Shown: positions 33,901 through 41,389, counted from the stretch's first letter. The stretch is 64,000 nucleotides of DNA from JAHEJB01 sp041748175 (GCA_041748175.1 JBGTDU010000017.1:1-64000), one strand, 5' to 3'. Translations and numbers: made by a program. Notes: generated by a model from the sequence alone, not told the origin.

Positions 33901-35175
33901 GGCGTGCTTGGCACCAACGATGTAGGCAAGGATTGCAGCGGCACCCAGAGCAAGCCAAAAGATTGAGATCGCCAACCGTGCCAACCCCACCCGCTGCGGT
34001 TGCGCGCCCATCAGGGATGCTGTTCGGAATAGCGCGAACCGAAGCAGGACCATGGCAAACACGACAGCGAAAGCGGCAGTCACGATCAGGTCACCTGCGG
34101 ACCGTAGCAGGCCCGCGCCGATTCCGGACGCGAGATAGGCAGGATCGAAGAGTGCAAGGCCAGGTCTCCACCCGATCAACCAGCGAGCCGGGACGTTGAG
34201 GGCCAGGAGCCCGTACCGAAAACCCCACCAGGTGCCACCCCAGCCGACGAGGAGAATTCCAGCTATGAGCAAGCGTCGGCCCCCCGCCTCGGCGGATGCC
34301 CGGCGAATATGAGCATCCAGCAAAAACCACAGGCCGCCCAACAGCCAAAGAATGAACAGTACGATCCACAATGCGGCAACGCCGTGCGAATAGCTCAGAA
34401 TCCGCCCAACGAGAATTCTTTCGGTTGGCCGCTCTACGAAGGTGTGGCCCAGCACCGTCCCATCGAGCCCCGTGAGGAGTGCGGCGTCCGACACGGGTGT
34501 CGCGCGATCGCTGAACACAACAGAGAACGGAGGCAAGGTGCTGTTTTGCCACGCGTCGGCGAGGTTGTAGTTCTTCAGGTATTCGTTGCGGACCGGCACG
34601 TCGACCTGGGCGCGGCGCATCACCCGGACCATTCCAATCACCTCTTCGCCTCGGCGAATGGGTACCCACATCGTGATAGTCCTTCGTTCGGAGCCATCGA
34701 GTGCAATGGCGGTGCGCACTGTATCCGGGATGCCTTCGCGGAGCGTCACGCGATCCAACGGTGCCTCAAACCCGCTCCACGCGAAGAGTGCTCCGTCGGG
34801 GCGGTAGAGCTCAATGCCTTCGGTTGCCTCCCGGCGAAAGAGCGACTCTGTGCCCGAAACGGCCTCCAGAACAGGGCGCACGAGCGTCGGCGTCCGCGTT
34901 GCGGGATCGGCCAGTACTTGTCGAATGACACGACTTTCCGCCAACGCGAGGCCATCCGCCTCCATCGATTCCAGCAGGCGCGCCAGTCTGGCTTGCACCG
35001 CCCTGATGGTCGCTTCCACCTGCCGCTCGCCAATCACGTCCGGATTCGCTTCCGCTTTGCGCTCGAAAACGGTGCCCACACCTAGCGTCAGCGGCGTCAG
35101 CATTGCCAACCCGGCCGCGACCGCGAGGTAACGGGGAAAGAGGCGCCGGTGGATCGGGAGAAAAAGCGTGGGCAT
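30952..35175 (-). CDS. Very large NtrY-like membrane histidine kinase
   Basis: A kinase of about 1,407 residues, roughly twice the usual NtrY length. It has an N-terminal membrane segment and a first extracytoplasmic region (about 40-245). A block of about eight membrane spans (250-560) follows, then a second extracytoplasmic region (about 575-880). After a further span and extracytoplasmic segment (about 935-1080) come a TM and HAMP region (LADQLTRPFKRLREGLKAVG). The H-box WREMAQQVAHEIKNPLTPMK (His near 1179) and the catalytic core (LFTNALQAM, DNGTGIP, MGLGLAIVKKGIEASGG) complete it. No response regulator adjoins. The ATG at 35175 is preferred to an upstream TTG. Signal unknown. Confidence 0.87.
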   Translation of the reverse strand: MPTLFLPIHRRLFPRYLAVAAGLAMLTPLTLGVGTVFERKAEANPDVIGERQVEATIRAVQARLARLLESMEADGLALAESRVIRQVLADPATRTPTLVRPVLEAVSGTESLFRREATEGIELYRPDGALFAWSGFEAPLDRVTLREGIPDTVRTAIALDGSERRTITMWVPIRRGEEVIGMVRVMRRAQVDVPVRNEYLKNYNLADAWQNSTLPPFSVVFSDRATPVSDAALLTGLDGTVLGHTFVERPTERILVGRILSYSHGVAALWIVLFILWLLGGLWFLLDAHIRRASAEAGGRRLLIAGILLVGWGGTWWGFRYGLLALNVPARWLIGWRPGLALFDPAYLASGIGAGLLRSAGDLIVTAAFAVVFAMVLLRFALFRTASLMGAQPQRVGLARLAISIFWLALGAAAILAYIVGAKHAVLDATLTYFERSGPIPDALTLVVLMALMAGAYAAIANAAACVLMARAFAGRTKPATDLSWKAVGGLVVAFLGTVAITGSIGGTPVLVSVALFAVSSTAGALFLIGHRDRWVWPLTFRGMLFCVLVLVPLMYVVMSEADRERDNVLIEEAAEDFALGQDPRAVYAIEQVLTEARSRDLRGDLVTVVEDVEKADLLSRDSLVADSSIVDSTDGDTSPLADSAPLPDSVRVLFNDLITRLVSGSLLASLSDYSVDLAVLNTVGDTLAAYAGDALPDAGRGQIARIGKDDPLAFALLRDRYQSEDRAGFLVVRAPIGSQRGTNRYAGIGPVQAPGGSIAGWLYAQATPRLTRPLGETPYPSVLVPAELLDADVATLSYAEYDNGVLVRSRGVAPGPFQLDVGVRNAFTGNATEFWRREVLEGQDYRVYYRRNAVGESDERLDAIAVRLPTPSGFDHLFNLLRITVAGLVLGLLVYLAGLPIRRRMGLLASSRARFSDKVLSRFLFVGIATVAVTGMIGRQVIVVQNEQSVENLLRLRLQLVEAAVTADAGPGTPVSTVLENARADKASAQLGLDLHVYFGYRLVSTSRRQLVRQRFIDERLPADVYRALYAEGHRYAFAEGRIGTFSYTIGYKAIADERGRAIGAVAVPTLPEQSSIEAGQARMIAYLFGVLLVLMLGIFVTTALLADQLTRPFKRLREGLKAVGEGQTYEPIPVETQDEMGQLAEAFNEMQGQIVENRRMLAQQERELAWREMAQQVAHEIKNPLTPMKLSVQHLRRSHRPAGEDAPPNERKFTTTLDRITTTLIEQIDALSRIAGEFSSFARLPRRNPERLDLNHVVGEAAALFEDEAPSAYPVEVNLELADAPLYIEADREELRRAYINLFTNALQAMTGQRDGRIIVRTSKSAGFAHSEIQDNGTGIPVDIRARIFQPNFSTKTSGMGLGLAIVKKGIEASGGSIWFDTEEARGTTFRIRLPLAGDAPQTDV

Positions 35176-35236
35176 GGGGCGCAAAAGCTACCACGCCCGG
35201 TCTGGCCTCCGCTCCTCTTCCGGGAGCCTGTCGGCG

Positions 35237-35728
35237 TCAGCCGTTACTCGAACGTCTCAGGGCGGGGCGGTCGATTTCTATCGAGCTAAGCCGCCACTCC
35301 TGGCTGCTGTCCACGCGAAAGCCGACGTGTAGCGAAAGCGGACTCTCGCCCGAAATCTGCCAATACTGACCCATTGCGGTTCGCTCGTCATTCGTCGCCG
35401 AGTGAACGAATAGCTCAGCGCGCTCTGGCGGATGTTGGCGAAAGAAATTCCTCAGAACCATCTCCGCCTGCGATCGGCTGTACCGTGCACCCTGGCCCAG
35501 AATCACAATCTCCAACCGCCGATTGGCAAGATTGAGAAGAGTCTCATGGTCGGCTGATTCGAACGCATTTTCGACCAACTCCACGGTTTCGTCTGAGGAA
35601 TCGTGCCAGGCAGCGCTCACTCGCAATTCCTGGGCACCGACCGTGCCCACTGCCAAAACACCCCAGACCAGGAAGAGGCAAAACAGTTTTCCAACGAAAT
35701 CAGGATGACAATTTGTACAGATTTTCAT
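35237..35728 (-). CDS. DUF4783 exported protein
   Basis: A 163-residue protein with an N-terminal hydrophobic signal (GKLFCLFLVWGVLAVGTVGAQ). The mature domain matches the DUF4783 pattern: VELVENAFESADHETLLNLA, ARYSRSQAEMVLRNFFRQHP and GQYWQISGESPLSLHVGF. The fold resembles NTF2-like proteins. The family is common in Bacteroidota and its function is unknown. The ATG at 35728 is chosen because the signal peptide follows shortly after. Confidence 0.75.
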   Translation of the reverse strand: MKICTNCHPDFVGKLFCLFLVWGVLAVGTVGAQELRVSAAWHDSSDETVELVENAFESADHETLLNLANRRLEIVILGQGARYSRSQAEMVLRNFFRQHPPERAELFVHSATNDERTAMGQYWQISGESPLSLHVGFRVDSSQEWRLSSIEIDRPALRRSSNG

Positions 35729-35907
35729 TGATTGATTTGACAAAGATTCTGGTGGATGGCGGAGCCAATGGTCGTGGTCCTTTTGAAACCGCTGCAAGAA
35801 ACAGTCCACGCACGGCAGCGCCCGAATAGGCTTCAGGCCGCATCCGGGGCGATCGCCGCCGGCGCTTATCCGCGACAATTGCGTTGAATCGGTGTACAGT
35901 CGGTCGG

Positions 35908-38334
35908 TCAGCGAAGCACGACCATCGTCACACCGTCACCGCCCTGGTTCCATGGCGCAGAGTCGAACGACGCCACGTCGTCACGCTCGGCAAGGTGCTC
36001 TCGAACGGCGGCCCGCAGAGCGCCGGTTCCCTTGCCGTGCAGGATCTCGACGCTCGGCGCGCTGGCCAAACCGGCCTCATCAACAAACCGCATAACTTCG
36101 GGGATGGCTTCGTCAATGCGCTGCCCACGGACGTCGATGTGTGTTCTCGTCGTCATGAAGGACGGAACAGGCGTCGATGCGCGCAGGGCTCGAACGTCAA
36201 CCTTCTGCTCTCGCCGACCTCCAACTTTTGACAGGCGCTCAAGTTTGGCGCGCGACGTCATCCCGCCAAACGCCACGACCGCCTCCCTTTCGTCGAGCTC
36301 GACGACTTCGCCGACAGCTGAGCTACCGTCAATCCGAACCTGATCGCCTGGCTGGATTGGACCGAGTCGATTCGGGGCGGGGCTCACCTTTTCGGAGCGA
36401 GGAGCCCGACGTGCCGCTTTTTTGCGTTTCTGGGCGATGCCATCCGCGGCTGCCTCCAACTGCTTGCGCGCTTCCATTGTAGCCTCGCGTTCGGCGTTCG
36501 CCTCCTTGATCTCGCGGATAGTTTTCTCGACGGTGGCGTTCGCGCCTTTCACGATCTGCTCGGCTTCTTCGAGGGCCTCGGCCTTGAGCTTCTCGCGAAC
36601 GTCGCGGATATGCTCGAGACGTTCCTTGTAGTCTGCGCGGATGCGCTCGGCCGAGGCGAGCTGGGCGGCGGCCTCGCCTCGTCGTTCTTCGGCTTCCTGC
36701 GTTCGCGACTCGAAATCTGCGATGAGGTCTTCGAGCGCGGCCTTTCCCTCGCCGACCAATTCGCGGGCACTAGCCACAACATCTTTGTCTAACCCAACGC
36801 GCTCGGCTATTTCAAACGCGTACGACGAACCCGGAATGCCGCTCTGAAAACGATACGTAGGAGCGAGTGTCTCCCGATCAAAGTGCATCGAGCCATTCTC
36901 GACGCCTTCCGCCGTGTGAGCGAATGCTTTCAACGCACCATGGTGGGTTGTGGCGATGGTCCGCGCGCCCTGCTCGGTTAGTCGCTGAAGGATCGCCTGC
37001 GCGAGTGCGCCGCCCTCCGCGGGGTCGGTTCCCGTTCCAGCTTCGTCGATCAGGACGAGCGAGCGGTCGTCCGCCTCGTCCAACATCCGTGCGATGGCAG
37101 AGAGGTGCGAGGTGAAGGTCGAGAGGTCTTCCTGGATGGACTGACGGTCGCCGAGATCAACAAACAACCGCGAGAACAGCGGCAGCGATGTGCCCGGATC
37201 GGAGGGGACGGGGATGCCGCACTGCGCCATAAGGCTTAGCACGCCGACGGTTTTCATCGCTACGGATTTGCCGCCTGCGTTGGGCCCGGTGATAACGAGC
37301 GTAACCGCTCCGTCGCCCAATTCCAGATCGATCGGAATGACCTCGCGCTCGCCGCCTTCCTCCTTAAAATGCAAGGCGAGGACGGGATTGCGAGCGCCAA
37401 CAAAACGAACGTGTCCGTCGTCGTTGAGTGCGGGAACGCGTGCATTCAAGTCATTCGCCAACCGGCCGATAGCCGCGTGGGCATCAAGCTGGCCCAGCGC
37501 ATTCAACCCGACGGCTACGTCCTGACGATGTAGCCGCAACCGGCCCGTTACCTCCTTTAAGATCCGTTCAATTTCCCGGCCCCGTTCGGACTCCAGTTCG
37601 CGGATTTCGTTGTTGAGGTCGAGCACGCTCGCGGGCTCGATGTACACCGTCTGCCCCGTCGCCGATACATCGTGGATGAAGCCTTGCACTTTCCGTTTGG
37701 CCTCCGCGCGGATGGGGATCACCGCCCGGCCCGCCCGAATCGTCGGCTGTTCTTCCGTCGCCCAGCCCTGTGCAATTGCGTTGCGGAGGGCGCGCAAGAG
37801 TGTGTCTCGAAGCTTTCCGTGCCGATCTGCCAACGTTCGGCTCAGGCGAAGGAGCTCTGAACTGGCGTCATCTTTGACCCGCCCGAGTTCGTCAACGGCG
37901 CGCGAGATTTCTTCCTCAACCGCCTTGACGGATACGATCTGCTTCGCGACGGTCCACAACGAAGCGTACTTGGCCTTCCGGGCGTTGAGGAAATCGTGGA
38001 CAAGCCGCAGCGTGGTTAGCGCACGCCCGGCATCCGCCACCTCCTCTCCTGACGCCGCCGATCCAACCGGCCCAATGCGGCTAAGCAAAGGCCGGATATC
38101 AACCGCTGCCGAACCAGGAAACGGATCGTCGAAGCCGAGGAGCGCCTGCATCTCGCCTGCCTTTTCCAATCGCGCGGCTACCTCGCCACGGTCGGCGGAC
38201 GGCTCCAACAATTCCAACCGCTCGCGGCCATACGGCGTGCGGGCGTAGCCTTCCAACCGCTCGCGGATCAGGTCGAAGCCGAGGCGATGTTCTGCGTCTG
38301 GGGGGTAGAGGCGCATGGGGGTGGATTCGTGCAT
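35908..38334 (-). CDS. mutS2: Endonuclease MutS2 (MutS2/Smr)
   Basis: MutS2 binds branched DNA or collided ribosomes depending on species. It lacks the mismatch-recognition domain. This 808-residue protein has Walker A TGPNAGGKSVAMK near residue 353 and Walker B LVLIDEAGTGTDPAEGGAL near 428. A long coiled-coil clamp (EERRGEAAAQLASAERIRAD) follows. The C-terminal Smr domain (THIDVRGQRIDEAIPEV, HGKGTGALRAAV) has the DxR and HGxGxG motifs. The start could be 38334 or 38316. Its first 75 or so codons exist as a diverged fragment at 39200-39435. Confidence 0.95.
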   Translation of the reverse strand: MHESTPMRLYPPDAEHRLGFDLIRERLEGYARTPYGRERLELLEPSADRGEVAARLEKAGEMQALLGFDDPFPGSAAVDIRPLLSRIGPVGSAASGEEVADAGRALTTLRLVHDFLNARKAKYASLWTVAKQIVSVKAVEEEISRAVDELGRVKDDASSELLRLSRTLADRHGKLRDTLLRALRNAIAQGWATEEQPTIRAGRAVIPIRAEAKRKVQGFIHDVSATGQTVYIEPASVLDLNNEIRELESERGREIERILKEVTGRLRLHRQDVAVGLNALGQLDAHAAIGRLANDLNARVPALNDDGHVRFVGARNPVLALHFKEEGGEREVIPIDLELGDGAVTLVITGPNAGGKSVAMKTVGVLSLMAQCGIPVPSDPGTSLPLFSRLFVDLGDRQSIQEDLSTFTSHLSAIARMLDEADDRSLVLIDEAGTGTDPAEGGALAQAILQRLTEQGARTIATTHHGALKAFAHTAEGVENGSMHFDRETLAPTYRFQSGIPGSSYAFEIAERVGLDKDVVASARELVGEGKAALEDLIADFESRTQEAEERRGEAAAQLASAERIRADYKERLEHIRDVREKLKAEALEEAEQIVKGANATVEKTIREIKEANAEREATMEARKQLEAAADGIAQKRKKAARRAPRSEKVSPAPNRLGPIQPGDQVRIDGSSAVGEVVELDEREAVVAFGGMTSRAKLERLSKVGGRREQKVDVRALRASTPVPSFMTTRTHIDVRGQRIDEAIPEVMRFVDEAGLASAPSVEILHGKGTGALRAAVREHLAERDDVASFDSAPWNQGGDGVTMVVLR

Positions 38335-38441
38335 GCCCCAATTTCGCCACGCAAGCCGGAAAGGAACCACGAGCTGGATTGCGTCACGTAAACGTCCGAC
38401 AAACACGCTGAAGGCACACAATTCCCGTGGACGTTCACCTC

Positions 38442-38490
38442 AACCTGACAATACTCGATTGAGCGGTATAATCGGGGATAAGGTGCCCTA
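38442..38490 (+). promoter_or_regulatory. Promoter with inverted repeat, copy A
   Basis: CTGACA (38445-38450), a 16-bp spacer and TATAAT (38467-38472) form a near-consensus sigma-70 promoter. The block AACCTGA...GATTGAGCGGTATAAT recurs almost identically at 40130-40160. A GGGG...CCC dyad follows the -10 box, where a repressor could bind. It precedes the DUF433/DUF5615 pair. Confidence 0.6.
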
Positions 38491-38573
38491 GGGACGCTGC
38501 AACCATCCGTCACCTCGTCGCGTTCTTGACAGCGTAACCTCAAAGGACGAACTGACCAATGGAAGAGGTCGCC

Positions 38574-38786
38574 ATGAACCCGATCATCGTTCGAGACCCT
38601 GATATCCTGGGCGGGACTCCGGTATTCAATGGCACGCGCGTGCCCATCCAGAACCTGGTTGACTACCTCGCTGCCGGAGACGACCTCGGCGAGTTCCTTG
38701 CCGACTTCCCCACGGTTCACCGGGAACAGGCCGAGGTTTTCCTGGAACGAGCGAAGGATGCCCTACTCGCCTCGGAGGCCGCATAG
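38574..38786 (+). CDS. DUF433 antitoxin-like protein
   Basis: A 70-residue DUF433 protein: MNPIIVRDPDILGGTPVFNG, TRVPIQNLVDYLAAGD, then a helical tail. DUF433 proteins have a winged-helix-like fold and usually pair with a DUF5615 PIN-like protein, as here. The pair is annotated as a putative toxin-antitoxin module. The ATG at 38574 with AGAGG 6 bases upstream is preferred; an in-frame ATG at 38559 adds five residues. The next gene follows after 2 bp. Confidence 0.85.
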   Translation: MNPIIVRDPDILGGTPVFNGTRVPIQNLVDYLAAGDDLGEFLADFPTVHREQAEVFLERAKDALLASEAA

Positions 38787-38788
38787 TC

Positions 38789-39112
38789 GTGCGCGTGTTG
38801 CTCGACGAGTGCCTGCCCGGACGGAAGCTGAAGTTGGCATTCCCAAACCACGATGTCCGGACCGTCGCGGATATGGACTGGCGTGGCCTCAAAAACGGCG
38901 CGCTGCTGACGAAGGCCGAGCCGGAGTTCGATGCGTTCATCACGGTTGACAGCAGCCTCCAGTACCAGCAGGACACCCCGGAGGTAGACCTGCTCATCGT
39001 CGTTTTACGCGCGCGGAGCAATCGCTTGGAGCACCTGCTGCCGCTGGTGTCGGATGTAAACACGGAACTCGAACGGGGTGGCTCCCGGAAGGTTATCGTC
39101 GGCGGCGCATGA
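38789..39112 (+). CDS. DUF5615 PIN-like toxin-like protein
   Basis: A 107-residue protein of the Mut7-C/PIN-like DUF5615 family. It starts VRVLLDECLPGRKLK, with the conserved Asp-Glu of the nuclease-like site, and has a second acidic patch FDAFITVDSSLQYQQ. The GTG start lies 2 bp after the DUF433 stop, so the two are coupled. Toxic RNase activity is proposed for the family but rarely shown. Confidence 0.85.
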   Translation: MRVLLDECLPGRKLKLAFPNHDVRTVADMDWRGLKNGALLTKAEPEFDAFITVDSSLQYQQDTPEVDLLIVVLRARSNRLEHLLPLVSDVNTELERGGSRKVIVGGA

Positions 39113-39199
39113 CGGAGACCGCCACCGAGCCGCCGACCGTGCCCACCTCAACGCCGAGGCGGCCGCAGTCCATACTTGGCCGACTGACAGACGCCGTGC

Positions 39200-39435
39200 G
39201 CCAGAAATGGCCGGAAATCCGCTGAGGCGGCCAAAGGAAACGGATCGTTGAAGCCAATGAGCGCCTGCATTTCGCCTGCCAGTTCCAACCGCCTGGCCAC
39301 CTCGTCTCGATCGGCAGACGGCTCCAACAATTCCAATAGCTCGCTGCCATACGGCGGGCGGGCGTAGCCTTCCAACCGCTCGCGGATCAGGTCGAAGCCG
39401 AGGCGATGTTCTGCGTCGAGGGGGTAAAGCTGCAC
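39200..39435 (-). pseudogene. Diverged duplicate of the mutS2 5' end
   Basis: The minus strand encodes QLYPLDAEHRLGFDLIRERL and continues as LEGYARPPYGSELLELLEPS, close to the N-terminus of MutS2 at 38316 downward. Similarity ends after about 75 residues (near FRPFLA) and the frame then runs into unrelated sequence. DNA identity to the intact copy is high but not perfect (I estimate 80-90%). It and the real mutS2 5' end flank the DUF433/DUF5615 pair as direct repeats. Confidence 0.85.
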
Positions 39436-39600
39436 GGGAATCGTGATGGACGGTGCATCCTACGCCGAAACGGGAGGCAATTCCAGTCTCCCGTGCGGGC
39501 GGGGCCGGGAGTCGTTTCGCTTCTTTGCGTGCGCCAAGGCCGGACGATCTGTGGTACTATGGGGAGCTAGTTGAGGACATCAGCGCCAGTCTTTCAGGCA

Positions 39601-39864
39601 GTGAAATCCCAATCCGTCGATACGCCCCTTGCCGTCGAGCGCATCCTCATCGAGGGATATCGCAAGATGAGCCCTGCCGAGAAGATGCGGCGCGTGGTCG
39701 AGATGAACCGCGGCCTGGATGAACTGGCCATGGCGGGAATTCGAGCGCGGCACGGGTCCGATTTGACAGAGCGGGAGGTGAAGCTGGGAATTGCCTCCCT
39801 CCATCTCGATGTAGATACGATGCGCCGAGTCTTCGATTGGAATCCGGACGAGCAGGGATTCTGA
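39601..39864 (+). CDS. Hypothetical protein coupled to a nucleotidyltransferase
   Basis: A small helical protein: AVERILIEGYRKMSPAEKMRR, ARHGSDLTEREVKLGIASLH, DWNPDEQGF. I recall similar small proteins lying before MNT/AbiEii-like nucleotidyltransferase genes, as here. The start is uncertain: GTG at 39601, TTG at 39571 and ATG at 39667 (preceded by GAGGG) are all possible. Its stop overlaps the next start as TGATG. Role unknown; it may form a two-gene module with its neighbour. Confidence 0.6.
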   Translation: MKSQSVDTPLAVERILIEGYRKMSPAEKMRRVVEMNRGLDELAMAGIRARHGSDLTEREVKLGIASLHLDVDTMRRVFDWNPDEQGF

Positions 39865-40115
39865 TGGTTCTGGGTGAAGTCCTGCAGACCACCTTGCGCG
39901 TCACGCGCACGCCAGAAGAGCTTGGTGTCGACTATCTGGTAGGTGGTTCGCTGGCCAGTTCGTTGCACGGCATCCCTCGCGCCACGCACGATGCGGACCT
40001 CGTGGCCGATATGAAGCAGGATATTGTGGAAACGTTCGGTGCTAAGCCGCCCGCCGTACTTTCGGGCTCGCGTTTGGGGCGGAGCAATCGACTCGTCCGC
40101 GCCCGGACTTCCTGA
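39864..40115 (+). CDS. Truncated nucleotidyltransferase-like protein
   Basis: An 83-residue frame with the N-terminal half of a nucleotidyltransferase-fold protein: YLVGGSLASSLHGIPRATHDADLVAD, with the GG/S helix and the DxD metal motif (DADL). Family members usually extend for another 80 or more residues. Here the sequence changes after ETFGAKPP into a short basic tail and stops, so it is probably broken. The start overlaps the preceding stop (TGATG). Confidence 0.55.
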   Translation: MVLGEVLQTTLRVTRTPEELGVDYLVGGSLASSLHGIPRATHDADLVADMKQDIVETFGAKPPAVLSGSRLGRSNRLVRARTS

Positions 40116-40129
40116 TAATGCCAGACCCG

Positions 40130-40178
40130 AACCTGATGATACCGGATTGAGCGGTATAATTAGGGGTTATACCCTACT
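40130..40178 (+). promoter_or_regulatory. Promoter with inverted repeat, copy B
   Basis: CTGATG (40133-40138), 16-bp spacer and TATAAT (40155-40160), almost identical to copy A at 38442. A dyad TAGGGGTTATACCCTA (40161-40176) covers the expected transcription start. The ATG of the GIY-YIG gene lies 29 bp after the -10 box. Confidence 0.6.
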
Positions 40179-40188
40179 CAATTCAACT

Positions 40189-40779
40189 ATGGCAATCATC
40201 TCTCTCGGTGGTGTTCATTGGGACCCTCTCTACATGGGCTGGGACAAGCTTGGGCGCCCCTCGGCCGGCGGTTCGTCAGCCAAGGAAATGCTCGGCTACT
40301 CCGCGAAAAAGGAAGGTAGAGGCAAGCTGAGCGCCGAAGAACGAACTCGGCGCACCGTTGACGTTTGGGAGTGTCACGCTGTCTATGCGCTTTTTGAGCG
40401 CGGCCGGAGTATCTACGTTGGTGAAGGAAAACTAGGTGACCGTCTTGAAAAGCACTGGAAAACCGACACTCTGGCAGGTCGCTGGGATTCATTTAGTTGG
40501 CTCTCCCCGTGGCTATACGAAATCCCCGAGCAGGGCAACGCCACCGTCGCTGCGAAGCAGGACGACTACGCCGAACAAGTCAATGCGAAGCGATTGGCGG
40601 AACTCCTGGAGCTTGTCGCCATTCGTCTCGGTTCTCCAGAAGCCAACGCACAAGTTCCGAAGAGCGAGGCGAACATTCTTTGGCTCACGCAATGGCGAAG
40701 CGAAAATTCGAATTATTCTATGGAAGAAAAACTCGATCAGATCCTCTCGCTACTGGCGACTCACGGCGGCGGCGGCTGA
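40189..40779 (+). CDS. GIY-YIG-like nuclease family protein
   Basis: A 196-residue protein starting MAIISLGGVHWDPLYMGWDK. The central part reads CHAVYALFERGRSIYVGEGK followed by LGDRLEKHWKTDTLAGRWDS and FSWLSPW. This fits the two beta strands (VYAL, IYVG) and conserved Arg of a GIY-YIG fold, with a downstream acidic helix. No DNA-binding domain is obvious and the N-terminus is unfamiliar. It has its own strong promoter and no partner gene on the same strand. A role in defence or mobile-element biology is possible but not shown. Confidence 0.65.
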   Translation: MAIISLGGVHWDPLYMGWDKLGRPSAGGSSAKEMLGYSAKKEGRGKLSAEERTRRTVDVWECHAVYALFERGRSIYVGEGKLGDRLEKHWKTDTLAGRWDSFSWLSPWLYEIPEQGNATVAAKQDDYAEQVNAKRLAELLELVAIRLGSPEANAQVPKSEANILWLTQWRSENSNYSMEEKLDQILSLLATHGGGG

Positions 40780-40814
40780 ACTTCAACGTTATGCGTACCT
40801 CCGCCTGAGCAGCC

Positions 40815-41030
40815 TCAGAGGTCTGACGGCTTCAACCCCGTCCGCTTCGCCACCCGAGAGAGCATCTTCGGCCCCACCTCGGTGCCGTCGTGGAACGCAA
40901 ACACGTAGTCGTCCCAGCCTTCGCGCTCCAGGATCTTGTGCGAGCCCTTGCCCTCTCGTTTAATGCTCCAGCCGATCTTGAGCAGCGCCTGCATGAGCTT
41001 CTTCGCTTTGACGGAGCCGAACTGGCTCAT
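40815..41030 (-). CDS. hicA: HicA-type mRNA interferase toxin
   Basis: A 71-residue YcfA/HicA protein with the dsRNA-binding-like fold. The catalytic His lies in KREGKGSHKILER, after LMQALLKIGWSI. It overlaps hicB by 4 bp, in the order hicB then hicA. Confidence 0.88.
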   Translation of the reverse strand: MSQFGSVKAKKLMQALLKIGWSIKREGKGSHKILEREGWDDYVFAFHDGTEVGPKMLSRVAKRTGLKPSDL

Positions 41031-41227
41031 GCCGCCTCCAGGAACAGCGGGGCGATGTCTGGAACCTCTTCGCCGTGATCGAGCCGATCTGCGATGATCC
41101 GGAGCGCTAGCGCCTTCGCGTACGCGCTAGCTTCCTCCCGCGTGTCACCATAGGTCATCACGCCAGGCAATTCCATCACTTCGGCCAGCCAGCGACCGTC
41201 GTCTTCGCGTTCGATCTCGATAGTCAT
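41027..41227 (-). CDS. hicB: HicB-type antitoxin
   Basis: A 66-residue HicB-fold protein: IEIEREDDGRWLAEVMELPG, VMTYGDTREEASAYAKALAL. It is the short form without a C-terminal DNA-binding domain, so autoregulation would need another factor. It is coupled to hicA by a 4-bp overlap. Confidence 0.87.
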   Translation of the reverse strand: MTIEIEREDDGRWLAEVMELPGVMTYGDTREEASAYAKALALRIIADRLDHGEEVPDIAPLFLEAA

Positions 41228-41274
41228 ATTGGAGGTAGATTCGTTGGCCCGGTACGCATAGCCCGCTGCAGGCG

Positions 41275-41353
41275 GGCGGAACGCTTCACGCCCTTGCTTC
41301 GCACGACCTTCAGCGCTTACACTACACGTCCGACCGCCTTAGTACGTTCCGCC
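41275..41353. repeat. Inverted repeat, weakly attC-like
   Basis: GGCGGAACG (41275-41283) pairs with CGTTCCGCC (41345-41353). A GTTAGCG follows at 41358 and a GCATAGC precedes at 41256, loosely resembling integron attC outer boxes. A GCCCGC/GCGGGC hairpin lies at 41261-41277. No integrase is nearby and the spacing is not canonical, so this is only a candidate. Confidence 0.3.
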
Positions 41354-41389
41354 GCTTGTTAGCGACCCCGCAACACGCCATGGCTCGAT

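Noticed and set aside
39453..39722. Arg-rich open frame of 89 codons
   Set aside because: Overlaps the better supported frame at 39601-39864 and shows no domain or start signal.
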